Shown: one piece after another, positions 7,851-15,643 of the stretch
Numbering within the stretch: the first letter of the stretch is position 1
Layout of the letters: each line of letters begins with the position of its first letter
Source of the DNA: RGIG1934 sp964492545
Lineage (GTDB): Bacteria > Bacillota > Clostridia > Lachnospirales > Lachnospiraceae
Length of the DNA stretch: 34,981 nucleotides
Direction of reading: 5' to 3'
Assembly (NCBI GenBank): GCA_964492545.1
Contig: CAZBKO010000011.1
Location: 1-34,981, forward strand
Position numbers and translations under genes: made by a program
The notes under the pieces: model-generated
Told to the model about the DNA's origin: nothing
Database searches by the model: none
What the model saw: only the letters and a program-made list of their open reading frames with translations

Positions 7851-9158
7851 ATGTTTTATTATATTATAGGATTTTTGATATTAATCATAGCAAGACTGCT
7901 GGTAAATATAAAGTATTCGAACAAGAGAATTGATACATCTTTCTTACATGAAGCCGGATGTGTATTAATGGGCATGTATATGATATTTGTGTTTAAATAT
8001 CTGTCAGTTAATATTCTGAGTGGATTGACCGGAATAATTATAAGTATTGTATTGTTTATTCCTCTGGGTATATTCTTACCACTATTGTTTGCAAGATACA
8101 GATCATTTCCGATTGTTGTGTTTGTATCAACTGTAGTTGGAGCATTTACATGTCTGTTTCAGTGGATACTTAATTCGTCAACGAATTTGGTGAATATTGT
8201 CTATTTAGTAATCGGTGCAATTGCCGGATTTTTATTCTTTATGTTAAATAGCACATTATTTCCTTCACTTAAGAGATTGTTTGTAATTAGAAAGAGAAAA
8301 AGGACAAGACTTACAGCATTTTTAATTCTTGAAGCTGATTTTGTGATTTTTCTTGTAATTATGATATTTTTAATTGGTAATGGTACCTATAGAGTACTTG
8401 CGCAGACAACTAAAGAGCCTTCAGTTAAGCTTGATGAGCTTAAGGATGATGATATTTATGGTGATATTTATTATGCGGAGAAGGATAATTATGAACGATA
8501 TGATGAATATGCCAAGAAGAATCCGGATATGGATATTGAAGATGTTGTTTGGAGAGTAGAAGCTAACCTTGATAAAGATTTCTATTCTGAAGTAAATGAA
8601 TATGATGCATCGGAGAAGAATCCGCTGCTGCTTAATAAGTATAATAGAGTATCTGATGATTTTGTACCGGAAAACCTTGTTACAGTGTATGACAGCTTTT
8701 TACTTACGCCTGATGCGAGAGATGCATTTTTAGCAATGCAGGCAGATATGCAGGAGCTTGGATATCCTCTATACATAGTATCATCATACAGATCTGTTAC
8801 TTATCAAAAGGGATTGTTTGAGACTTTTTCAAACAGAGATGGTGTAAAGGAAGCAGAAAGATACAGTGCACGAGGCGGTTTCAGCGAGCATTGTACAGGA
8901 CGTGCAATTGATGTTTCCAATAATCCAAGTGATTTAGATGTATTTGCCGCAAGTGAAGAGGGCAAATGGGCATATGAGAATGCATACAAATATGGACTTA
9001 TATTAAGATATCCGGAAGGATGCGAAGATATCACAGGGTATATATATGAATCATGGCATTTTTCGTATGTAGGCAAGGAAATATCATACAAAATGCATGA
9101 TGAAAATATTAAGACACTAGAGGAATACGTGGTTAAGTATGTTGAACATCAGGAATAA
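7851..9158 (+). CDS. VanZ-like membrane domain fused to VanY-type D,D-carboxypeptidase
   Basis: The 435-residue protein joins two envelope modules. Residues 1-180 carry about five hydrophobic helices in VanZ-like arrangement (including IPLGIFLPLLFARY). Residues about 265-430 form a VanY/peptidase M15 domain, which trims the terminal D-Ala from peptidoglycan stem peptides. Zinc and catalytic residues are visible: SSYRS near 311, His347 and Asp354 in SEHCTGRAID, and Glu400 and His403 in ESWHF. The peptidase would face outward. A charged linker rich in Asp and Tyr separates the modules. AGAGG precedes the ATG. No VanR/S or VanHAX genes are nearby, so a housekeeping cell-wall role is more likely than glycopeptide resistance. 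The next gene overlaps by 20 bases. Confidence 0.87.
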   Translation: MFYYIIGFLILIIARLLVNIKYSNKRIDTSFLHEAGCVLMGMYMIFVFKYLSVNILSGLTGIIISIVLFIPLGIFLPLLFARYRSFPIVVFVSTVVGAFTCLFQWILNSSTNLVNIVYLVIGAIAGFLFFMLNSTLFPSLKRLFVIRKRKRTRLTAFLILEADFVIFLVIMIFLIGNGTYRVLAQTTKEPSVKLDELKDDDIYGDIYYAEKDNYERYDEYAKKNPDMDIEDVVWRVEANLDKDFYSEVNEYDASEKNPLLLNKYNRVSDDFVPENLVTVYDSFLLTPDARDAFLAMQADMQELGYPLYIVSSYRSVTYQKGLFETFSNRDGVKEAERYSARGGFSEHCTGRAIDVSNNPSDLDVFAASEEGKWAYENAYKYGLILRYPEGCEDITGYIYESWHFSYVGKEISYKMHDENIKTLEEYVVKYVEHQE

Positions 9159-10236
9159 AAGATTGTATTTTTTGCTATTGATACCATTTAGCTGTATTAT
9201 TATGGCTCTTTCAATTTTTAACAAAGATTTTGTGGCGTTTTACAGAAAATATTTGATAATTCCAACTATATCAAGAGTATACAGCAGACTGTTGGGATAT
9301 ATTCCATTTTCTGTTGCAGAGCTATTGCTGTATTTATGTATAATTGGATTTGCTGCGATTATTGTTTATTTTATAGTTAAATTAATAAGAACTGATAAGC
9401 GAAAAGCATTTATAAAACAATCTGCAATCAATACAGGTGTGTTTATTTCTATTGTATTTTCATTATTCACCTTAAATTGCGGAGTATACTATTATAGGGA
9501 AGGTATAGGACAGTATCTGGGATATGAACAGAGCCCGGAGAACTATACTAAAGAGGACCTTTATGAGGTATGCATGTATCTTGTTAAGCAGGTAAACGAG
9601 ATGAAGCCTCAGGTGGATTTGAGTAAATATGATAATTTCAGCTATATATCTAAGGGTACAAGAGCTTCATATGAGAATTTATCTAGTGATTATGATGTGT
9701 TTGAAGGTGTCTATGGCTATCCTAAGAAGGTTATGTGGTCGAGGGGAATGTCGTATGCAGGAATAGTAGGTATATTTATACCATTTACTATGGAGGCAAA
9801 CATCAATTCAGATATTGCAGGATTTATGAAACCATCCGCTGCCTGCCATGAGATGGCACATATGTACGGATTTATGAAGGAAGATGAAGCTAATTTCATT
9901 TCTTATCTTGCCTGTATGGCATCAGATGATGTGAATTTCAGATATAGTGGGGCAATGGATGCACTGATACTTTGTGAAAATAAGCTTTTTGAGGTCGACA
10001 TAGATTTATGGGGTAAAGTTGATGATGCAATTGATAGTGCTGTTGATGATGATTTTAATGAGAATAATCAGTATTGGAATGATATTGAGGATACACAGAT
10101 TGGAAGCAGTATAATGGATGCATCGGAAAATATTAACGATACCTACCTTAAGGCAAATGGTCAGGATGACGGTGTTAACAGCTATGGAAGAATGGTTGAA
10201 TTAATGATAGCAATGTATCAGAATAAGATACAATAA
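9139..10236 (+). CDS. DUF3810 family membrane zinc metalloprotease
   Basis: The 365-residue protein matches the DUF3810 family by its layout: three N-terminal hydrophobic segments (about residues 8-25, 55-82 and 95-112) followed by a large outer domain. It contains a HEMAH zinc site (His237, Glu238, His241) and, a few residues later, KEDEANFISYLAC, whose Glu may be the third ligand, so a gluzincin-like protease is likely. The substrate is unknown. The start overlaps the end of the VanZ-VanY gene by 20 bases, so the two are translationally coupled. A TTG at 9163 with AGGA in front is an alternative start. The family assignment comes from recognition of the motif and architecture. Confidence 0.8.
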   Translation: MLNIRNKRLYFLLLIPFSCIIMALSIFNKDFVAFYRKYLIIPTISRVYSRLLGYIPFSVAELLLYLCIIGFAAIIVYFIVKLIRTDKRKAFIKQSAINTGVFISIVFSLFTLNCGVYYYREGIGQYLGYEQSPENYTKEDLYEVCMYLVKQVNEMKPQVDLSKYDNFSYISKGTRASYENLSSDYDVFEGVYGYPKKVMWSRGMSYAGIVGIFIPFTMEANINSDIAGFMKPSAACHEMAHMYGFMKEDEANFISYLACMASDDVNFRYSGAMDALILCENKLFEVDIDLWGKVDDAIDSAVDDDFNENNQYWNDIEDTQIGSSIMDASENINDTYLKANGQDDGVNSYGRMVELMIAMYQNKIQ

Positions 10237-10243
10237 AAAATAC

Positions 10244-10272
10244 TTTACAGTATTTAATATATTAGATAAAAT
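10244..10272 (+). promoter_or_regulatory. Promoter of queA
   Basis: TTTACA (10244-10249), a 17-base spacer and TAAAAT (10267-10272) stand about 30 bases before the queA start codon. Confidence 0.65.
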
Positions 10273-10302
10273 AGTAATATGATTATCTTTGTGGAGGAAA
10301 AA

Positions 10303-11325
10303 ATGCAGCTTACAGATTTTTATTATGATTTACCGGAAGAGCTTATTGCTCAGGACCCATTAGAGGATAGAACAAGTTCAAGATTAATGGTAGTGGATAG
10401 GGAGAACGATACCATTTCACATCATATATTTAAGGATGTTATAGATTATCTTAATCCAGGTGATTGTCTGGTAATTAATGATACAAAGGTTATTCCGGCA
10501 AGACTTTTTGGGATAAAGGAAGGTACACAGGCTAAGATAGAGGTGCTGCTTCTCAAGAGAAGAGAAGGCAATGTATGGGAAACACTTGTGAAGCCTGGTA
10601 AGAAGGCTAAGCCTGGAACGGTGCTCGACTTTGGTGAGGGTCTGATGAAGGGTACTGTGTTGGAGGTAGTTGAGGACGGAAACAGACTTATAAGATTTGA
10701 TTTTGAAGGAATTTTCGAAGAGATTCTTGATAAGCTTGGACAGATGCCATTACCACCGTACATTACACATCAGCTCAAGGATAAGAACAGATATCAGACA
10801 GTGTATGCAGTACATGAAGGCTCGGCGGCAGCTCCTACAGCCGGTTTGCATTTTACCAGGGAGCTTCTTAAGAAGATAGAAGAAAAAGGTATTGTTGTGG
10901 CGCATGTAACATTGCATGTTGGCCTTGGAACATTCAGACCTGTCAAGGTAGATAACATTTTGGAACATCATATGCATTCGGAGTATTTTTGCATAGAGCA
11001 GAGCGAAGCTGATAAGATTAATAATGCTAAAGATAATGGAAATAGAGTTATTGCTGTTGGAACAACAAGCGTAAGAACCTTGGAGTCCGCAGCCAAGGAT
11101 GGTCGAATTCAGGCAACAAGCGGTAATACACAAATATTTATTTACCCAGGTTATGAATTTAAGATTATTGATGCGCTGATAACTAATTTTCATCTTCCCG
11201 AATCAACATTGCTAATGCTGGTATCAGCACTTGCCGGAAGAGATAAGATTATGGAAGCATATAGTATTGCTGTCAAAGAAAAATATAGATTTTTTAGTTT
11301 TGGGGATGCAATGCTTATTAAATAA
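10303..11325 (+). CDS. queA: S-adenosylmethionine:tRNA ribosyltransferase-isomerase
   Basis: QueA transfers and isomerises the ribose of S-adenosylmethionine onto preQ1 at position 34 of tRNAs with GUN anticodons, forming epoxyqueuosine. The 340-residue product spans the whole family from LTDFYYDLPEELIAQDPLEDR through CLVINDTKVIPARL, APTAGLHFTRELL, HVTLHVGLGTFRPV and VIAVGTTSVRTLES to the end. The frame is open from 10279, but ATG 10303 is chosen because TGGAGG lies at 10292-10297 and the protein then begins MQLTDFYYDLP like other QueA proteins. No other queuosine gene (tgt, queG or queH) is in the window. A PilZ gene follows 17 bases later. Confidence 0.96.
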   Translation: MQLTDFYYDLPEELIAQDPLEDRTSSRLMVVDRENDTISHHIFKDVIDYLNPGDCLVINDTKVIPARLFGIKEGTQAKIEVLLLKRREGNVWETLVKPGKKAKPGTVLDFGEGLMKGTVLEVVEDGNRLIRFDFEGIFEEILDKLGQMPLPPYITHQLKDKNRYQTVYAVHEGSAAAPTAGLHFTRELLKKIEEKGIVVAHVTLHVGLGTFRPVKVDNILEHHMHSEYFCIEQSEADKINNAKDNGNRVIAVGTTSVRTLESAAKDGRIQATSGNTQIFIYPGYEFKIIDALITNFHLPESTLLMLVSALAGRDKIMEAYSIAVKEKYRFFSFGDAMLIK

Positions 11326-11342
11326 TAAAGGGAGGTTTTATT

Positions 11343-11696
11343 ATGCCAGAAAGAAGAAAATCAAAGAGAATGGATATTGATGTAAGTATCAAGGTTAATG
11401 AGTTTAAGTCAGGAGTTCTCGCAGGCAATATGACTAAGAATCAGATGGATGTGGAAGTTGTTAATATTTCAAAGGATGGACTTGCATTTAGAAGTGAGGA
11501 GAAGCTGGAGTTAAATAGTTTCTTTGATGCAAACATTATTTTGTGGACCAAGGAATCATTTCAGGTAGTTCTGGAAATTGTTAGAATGGAGAACCTGGGA
11601 GATGGACCAACTTTATATGGATGCAGATTTGTTGGAATACTTCCAGCAGACCAGCTAAAGATTCAGATATATGATATGGTTCATGAGAATGATTAA
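11343..11696 (+). CDS. Stand-alone PilZ-domain protein (probable c-di-GMP receptor)
   Basis: The 117-residue protein is little more than a PilZ domain. Both nucleotide-binding motifs are present: R5-x-x-x-R9 at the N-terminus (ERRKSKRMDI) and N-x-S-x-x-G in VVNISKDGLAF. It should therefore bind cyclic-di-GMP and change a partner's activity; nothing points to the partner. It follows queA by 17 bases behind GGGAGG, so the two are likely cotranscribed, and a terminator follows. An EAL phosphodiesterase lies about 4 kb upstream on the other strand. Confidence 0.85.
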   Translation: MPERRKSKRMDIDVSIKVNEFKSGVLAGNMTKNQMDVEVVNISKDGLAFRSEEKLELNSFFDANIILWTKESFQVVLEIVRMENLGDGPTLYGCRFVGILPADQLKIQIYDMVHEND

Positions 11697-11709
11697 TACA
11701 TAGTAATAG

Positions 11710-11748
11710 AAAGCGCTGTGGGTTTTGCAACCTGCAGCGCTTTTATCT
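11710..11748 (+). terminator. Intrinsic terminator after queA-PilZ
   Basis: Bases 11710-11724 pair with 11729-11743 (15 bp with two G-U pairs, four-base loop), followed by a T-rich stretch. It lies between convergent transcription units and could also slow the minus-strand aroA transcript. Confidence 0.85.
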
Positions 11749-11757
11749 TTTTAATGT

Positions 11758-13032
11758 TTAGGCATATAATTTATGTAAATCATCATAGAAGGTTGGATAT
11801 GAGATGTTGACACATTCAGCCCCTTCTATTGTGGTAGCTTTGGCAGAATTAATGCCTGCTATGGCAAAGGACATTGCTATACGATGATCAAGCTTCGAGT
11901 CAATCACTGCACCGACTAGTTCCCTGCCACCATTGATTATCATTCCGTCATCAGTAGCAGTGACATCAGCATTCATTTTTGAGAGATTATTGACCATAAC
12001 ATCTATTCTGTTGGACTCTTTTACCTTAAGCTCCTGCGCATCTTTAATCACGGTCTGACCATTTGCATAGCAGGCCATTACTGCAATAATAGGAAGCTCA
12101 TCAATTAGGGTAGGGATAATCGCTCCACCTATGTCAATACCATGAAGCTCACTTGTTTTCACAAGAACATCAGCAACATCCTCACCAGCTTCATTATGAC
12201 AGTTAAGCAATGATATATTTCCACCCATGGATTTTGCAACCTTGATAATACCATCTCTTGTTTTATTTATACCGACATTTTTAATTAGTATTTCAGAGTT
12301 TGGCGTGATTAGCCCTGCAACAATAAAGTAAGCAGCGGAAGATATGTCACCAGGTACATTTATTTCCATGGCATTTAGTCTTGAAGCAGGTGAAATTGTG
12401 ATTGTAGTATTATCTGTATGTATATTCACACCGGAATGCTTAAGCATAAGCTCTGAGTGGTTACGGCTTAGGTATGGCTCAGTCACGGTTGTATCTGAAT
12501 CAGCGTAAAGTCCTGCAAGAAGTATTGCTGATTTTACCTGAGCTGAGGCTACCGGCGACATATAGTTAATACCATGAAGCTTTGCTCCGTTGATTTGCAA
12601 AGGTGCACAATTATTATTGATACTTGTTATGTCCGCCCCCATAAGTGAAAGCGGGGTAATAATTCTATTCATTGGACGCTTTTGAATTGAAGCATCACCA
12701 TTTACTAAAGATGTAAAGCTTTGTGCACTTAATATACCGGACATAAGTCTTGTGGTAGTGCCACTGTTTCCAACATCAAGAGTACCTTCAGGCTTTGAAA
12801 GCCCGTGAAGTCCTTTGCCATGCACAACTACGGAAGATTCATTTTTTTCAATTGTAATTCCCATTTGCCTAAAGCATTGTATTGTTGACAGGCAATCAGC
12901 ACCGCTTAAAAAATTGCTTATGGTCGTTGTACCTTCGGCGATTGCACCAAGCATTATAGCTCTGTGAGATATAGACTTGTCACCTGGGATTGTAAGCTCT
13001 CCTTTGAGTGAATTAACTTTTCTAAAAATCAT
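11758..13032 (-). CDS. aroA: 3-phosphoshikimate 1-carboxyvinyltransferase (EPSP synthase)
   Basis: AroA joins phosphoenolpyruvate to shikimate-3-phosphate, the sixth step of the shikimate pathway to chorismate. The 424-residue protein has the two-lobed EPSP synthase pattern: PGDKSISHRAIMLGAIAEG near the N-terminus, LDVGNSGTTTRLMSGIL, VPGDISSAAYFIVAG, IDELPIIAVMAC, KVKESNRIDVM and DHRIAMSFAIAG. The frame is open to 13044, but ATG 13032 follows GGAGG by five bases and is preferred. It lies 16 bases after tyrA on the same strand, so the two form an operon feeding tyrosine and phenylalanine synthesis. Confidence 0.96.
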   Translation of the reverse strand: MIFRKVNSLKGELTIPGDKSISHRAIMLGAIAEGTTTISNFLSGADCLSTIQCFRQMGITIEKNESSVVVHGKGLHGLSKPEGTLDVGNSGTTTRLMSGILSAQSFTSLVNGDASIQKRPMNRIITPLSLMGADITSINNNCAPLQINGAKLHGINYMSPVASAQVKSAILLAGLYADSDTTVTEPYLSRNHSELMLKHSGVNIHTDNTTITISPASRLNAMEINVPGDISSAAYFIVAGLITPNSEILIKNVGINKTRDGIIKVAKSMGGNISLLNCHNEAGEDVADVLVKTSELHGIDIGGAIIPTLIDELPIIAVMACYANGQTVIKDAQELKVKESNRIDVMVNNLSKMNADVTATDDGMIINGGRELVGAVIDSKLDHRIAMSFAIAGINSAKATTIEGAECVNISYPTFYDDLHKLYA

Positions 13033-13048
13033 ATTGTCCTCCAATGTG

Positions 13049-14128
13049 TTATTTACTGTAATATACTGTGTATCCGTGATGAGTCAATACCTCACCTGCC
13101 AATTGTACATCATCATTATTTGTAAAAATAATTTTCAGTACTCCATTCTCATATTCTCTGTTATGAATAATTCCGATATTTTTGATGTTAATTCTGTTAT
13201 TAGCCAGCAACAGTGCAACAGATGAAATAGCACCGGCTTCATCGATAATATCACAGCAAAGATATGGAATTTTCCTGATTGGGCCGGATATGTTATCAGA
13301 AAATGAGTTTCGATATTCGCGGCTTTTTTCAAACATATTATAAATATAATCTTCGCAGTTTTCAGACAGATTATTTCTTATATCCTGTAAGGATTCAATG
13401 TATTTATCTAAAAGTGTTACAATATTATCTGAATTAGTATCACAAATCTGCTGCCACATCTCAGGAGAAGAAGAGGCAATGCGTGTGATATCTTTAAATC
13501 CACCGGCTGCAATGCGCTTCATATGTTCAGCCTCATCATCAGAATCCTTCACAAGGTTGACAAGACTTGAGGCGATTAAATGAGGCAGATGACTTATGGC
13601 AGCAACCACATAATCATGTTGTCTGTAATCCAACACCACTGCAATTGCACCAGTTGAATTTATTAATGTGAGCAGATTGTTAAGGTCGATTTCTTTANNN
13701 NNNNNNNNGAATGAGGAGGAGTTGGCATATCCTGTCTTTTCCGAACCTGCCATAGGATGTCCGCCGATAAACTGTTTTTCAAGACCAAGGTCACGAACGG
13801 CCTTGTGAATATTGGATTTGACGCTTCCTACATCAGTTATAATACATTTAGGTGATATATGCTCTTTAAGTATTTCAAGATAATAAGCGTTATATTCCAC
13901 AGGTGTGCATAAAAAAATAAAGTCACACTTTTTAAAAGTATCGTCTATGGAGGTGGCAGCTGTTGTGACAACACCCTCAAATACCGCCTGTTCAAGAGGA
14001 GCAGGACTTCTGTTATATGCAATTATGTTAATGTTTTTGAACTTTTGTCTGAGCCGCTTGGCAATAGAACCGCCAATAAGACCAATTCCAATAAAGCCTA
14101 CTGTAAAGTCACTTTCTTCGTTAATCAT
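13049..14128 (-). CDS. tyrA: Prephenate dehydrogenase with C-terminal ACT domain (contains assembly gap)
   Basis: TyrA oxidises prephenate to 4-hydroxyphenylpyruvate for tyrosine synthesis. An NAD-binding Rossmann fold opens the protein (FTVGFIGIGLIGGSIAKRL), followed by LCTPVEYNAYYL, TDVGSVKSNI and GGHPMAGSEKTGY, a helical dehydrogenase domain with AISHLPHLIASSLV and AAGGFKDITRIASS, and an ACT domain (about residues 287-359) that probably gives feedback inhibition. An N run at 13698-13708 interrupts the protein just after GYANSSSF, where family members carry roughly LFENAYY-type sequence. The frame is the same on both sides but some residues are likely missing. GGAGG precedes the ATG by nine bases. 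Confidence 0.94.
   Translation of the reverse strand: MINEESDFTVGFIGIGLIGGSIAKRLRQKFKNINIIAYNRSPAPLEQAVFEGVVTTAATSIDDTFKKCDFIFLCTPVEYNAYYLEILKEHISPKCIITDVGSVKSNIHKAVRDLGLEKQFIGGHPMAGSEKTGYANSSSFXXXXKEIDLNNLLTLINSTGAIAVVLDYRQHDYVVAAISHLPHLIASSLVNLVKDSDDEAEHMKRIAAGGFKDITRIASSSPEMWQQICDTNSDNIVTLLDKYIESLQDIRNNLSENCEDYIYNMFEKSREYRNSFSDNISGPIRKIPYLCCDIIDEAGAISSVALLLANNRINIKNIGIIHNREYENGVLKIIFTNNDDVQLAGEVLTHHGYTVYYSK
13698..13708. other. Assembly gap inside tyrA
   Basis: A run of about ten Ns breaks tyrA after its GGHPMAGSEKTGY motif. From the usual length of this segment, the true gap is probably longer than the N run. Confidence 0.95.
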
Positions 14129-14160
14129 GCAAAGTTTCCTCCATGTAAAATATTATGATA

Positions 14161-14189
14161 ATTCTACTTCATATATTGAAGCGTGTCAA
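14161..14189 (-). promoter_or_regulatory. Promoter of tyrA-aroA
   Basis: On the minus strand TTGACA (14189-14184) and TAGAAT (14166-14161) are separated by exactly 17 bases, about 30 bases ahead of the tyrA start. It is divergent from the rex promoter. Confidence 0.78.
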
Positions 14190-14225
14190 CACTATAATGC
14201 TTTAAAGTAAACAAGTGAAAAAAGT

Positions 14226-14243
14226 TTGTTTAAAATTTGACAA
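14226..14243. promoter_or_regulatory. Rex operator-like site
   Basis: The 18-base site matches the established Firmicutes Rex consensus TTGTTAA-N4-TTAACAA at 12 of its 14 fixed positions. It covers the -35 box (14237-14242) of the rex promoter. Rex bound here would block its own transcription when NADH is low. The tyrA promoter lies about 40 bases away on the other strand. Confidence 0.72.
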
Positions 14244-14265
14244 TCTTTACTTACTCTTATATAAT
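14237..14265 (+). promoter_or_regulatory. Promoter of rex
   Basis: A consensus promoter: TTGACA (14237-14242), a 17-base spacer and TATAAT (14260-14265). It is about 40 bases upstream of the rex start codon. Confidence 0.88.
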
Positions 14266-14303
14266 ATACATATTAATGCGTTTGAGTAAGGAAGGTGTTT
14301 TTG

Positions 14304-14936
14304 ATGAAAGGCGATATATCCGCAGCAGTTATTAAGAGATTACCAAGATATTACAGATATTTAGGTGAATTAATCGAAGGTGGGGTTGAGAGAATATCAT
14401 CTAATGAGTTAAGCAGCAGAATGAATGTTACAGCTTCTCAGATTAGACAGGATCTTAATAACTTTGGTGGCTTTGGACAACAGGGATATGGATATAATGT
14501 ACAGTATTTATACGATGAAATTGGAAAAATCCTTGGCGTTGACAGACAACATCATATTATAATAATAGGTGCGGGTAATCTTGGTCAGGCAATAGCTAAC
14601 TATAGTAATTTTGAAAAGCGAGGATTTATAGTTACAGCACTTTTTGATTCAAACGAGGAGCTTCAGGGTAAGGAAGTAAGAGGCGCTAAGATATTGAGTC
14701 TTGATAAGCTTGAGGAAGTGGTAAAGGCAAATGATATAGATATTGCCGCCATTGCCATACCTAAGGAATACGCAGGCGATATAGCTAAGCGACTTGTAGA
14801 TTGCGGTGTGAAAGCATTTTGGAATTTCGCACATACAGACCTTAATTTATGTGATGGAGTAATAGTGGAGAATGTTCATTTGTCAGAAAGTCTTATGAGA
14901 CTTTCTTATAAACTTACAAGTATGGAAGTGCGGTGA
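14304..14936 (+). CDS. rex: Redox-sensing transcriptional repressor Rex
   Basis: Rex binds DNA when the NADH/NAD+ ratio is low and leaves it when NADH rises, controlling fermentation and electron-transport genes. The 210-residue product has the family length: a winged-helix DNA-binding domain (about residues 1-80, with VTASQIRQDLNNFGGFGQQGYGY) and a Rossmann NAD(H) domain starting at IIIGAGNLGQAIANY, ending with a swapped helix (VHLSESLMRLSYKLTS). GTG 14295 is in frame, but ATG 14304 is better because GGAAGG at 14290-14295 then has normal spacing. A coiled-coil gene follows after six bases. A Rex-like site in its promoter suggests autoregulation. Confidence 0.95.
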   Translation: MKGDISAAVIKRLPRYYRYLGELIEGGVERISSNELSSRMNVTASQIRQDLNNFGGFGQQGYGYNVQYLYDEIGKILGVDRQHHIIIIGAGNLGQAIANYSNFEKRGFIVTALFDSNEELQGKEVRGAKILSLDKLEEVVKANDIDIAAIAIPKEYAGDIAKRLVDCGVKAFWNFAHTDLNLCDGVIVENVHLSESLMRLSYKLTSMEVR

Positions 14937-14942
14937 TAAATA

Positions 14943-15560
14943 TTGGCCAAGAAGGATTCTAAGAAGAATATTGATTACGAAGAGATAATTCATCATAGAA
15001 AGCTGCCATTATTAACTCTTGATAACAGATGGCATCAAGTATTTGAAAATGGTGATAAGCCTCAATACATTAAAAAGCTGGAGGAAGAACTCAACGATAA
15101 TCTTAAGAAACAGGGTAAGATTACCAATGAATTTAAGGAACTTCAGAAGCTCAAGAAAAAGCTTATGAAGGAAATTGTTCAGAATATGGATGAGGTTTCT
15201 GATGGACGAAAAGAGATTATTAGACAGAAGAAGCTTGATAAAAGCAGAAAGCTAATAGAAGATATTAATGAGAAGCTTGAGAATTGTGAGCAGGAACAGG
15301 ATGATATGCCGAGAGAAATAAGGCAGACTAATGAATCACTTATGATTGCCACAGCTGAGAACTGTTATGATAGAATTAAGCAGAATGAAAATGATTTGCT
15401 TGAGCTTAATGCATGGATTGATAAGACAAGAATTGAGCTTAAGAAGAGAATACTTATCAAACAGGAAAAAGAAGAAATCAACGAAAAAATGTATACATAT
15501 CTTCATGATATGCTGGGCCCGAAATTTATGGAAGCATTTGATATAAGACATAAGAACTGA
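14943..15560 (+). CDS. Uncharacterised coiled-coil protein downstream of rex
   Basis: I do not recognise a named family. The 205-residue product is soluble, highly charged (Lys and Glu) and mostly heptad-like from about residue 38 to 185, so a long coiled coil is expected. The N-terminal 35 residues (HHRKLPLLTLDNRWHQVF) are less helical and may be a binding motif. There is no signal peptide or membrane segment. The start is TTG, six bases after the rex stop, with only a weak GCGGTGAT in front, so it probably relies on coupling to rex translation. A terminator follows, making rex and this gene one transcript. Confidence 0.75.
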   Translation: MAKKDSKKNIDYEEIIHHRKLPLLTLDNRWHQVFENGDKPQYIKKLEEELNDNLKKQGKITNEFKELQKLKKKLMKEIVQNMDEVSDGRKEIIRQKKLDKSRKLIEDINEKLENCEQEQDDMPREIRQTNESLMIATAENCYDRIKQNENDLLELNAWIDKTRIELKKRILIKQEKEEINEKMYTYLHDMLGPKFMEAFDIRHKN

Positions 15561-15561
15561 T

Positions 15562-15590
15562 AAAAGAGCCTTTCGGGGTTCTTTTTATTT
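15562..15590 (+). terminator. Intrinsic terminator after the rex operon
   Basis: AAAAGAGCC (15562-15570) pairs with GGTTCTTTT (15577-15585) around a six-base loop. The T-rich tail reaches 15590. Confidence 0.75.
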
Positions 15591-15643
15591 TAAAAAGAAT
15601 GTGATACATATAATAATGAGAACTATTAGAAAAGAGGGATTTT

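Noticed and set aside
7851..9158. Glycopeptide-resistance operon
   Set aside because: VanY and VanZ domains are present but there is no VanH, VanA/B ligase, VanX or VanRS gene in the window.
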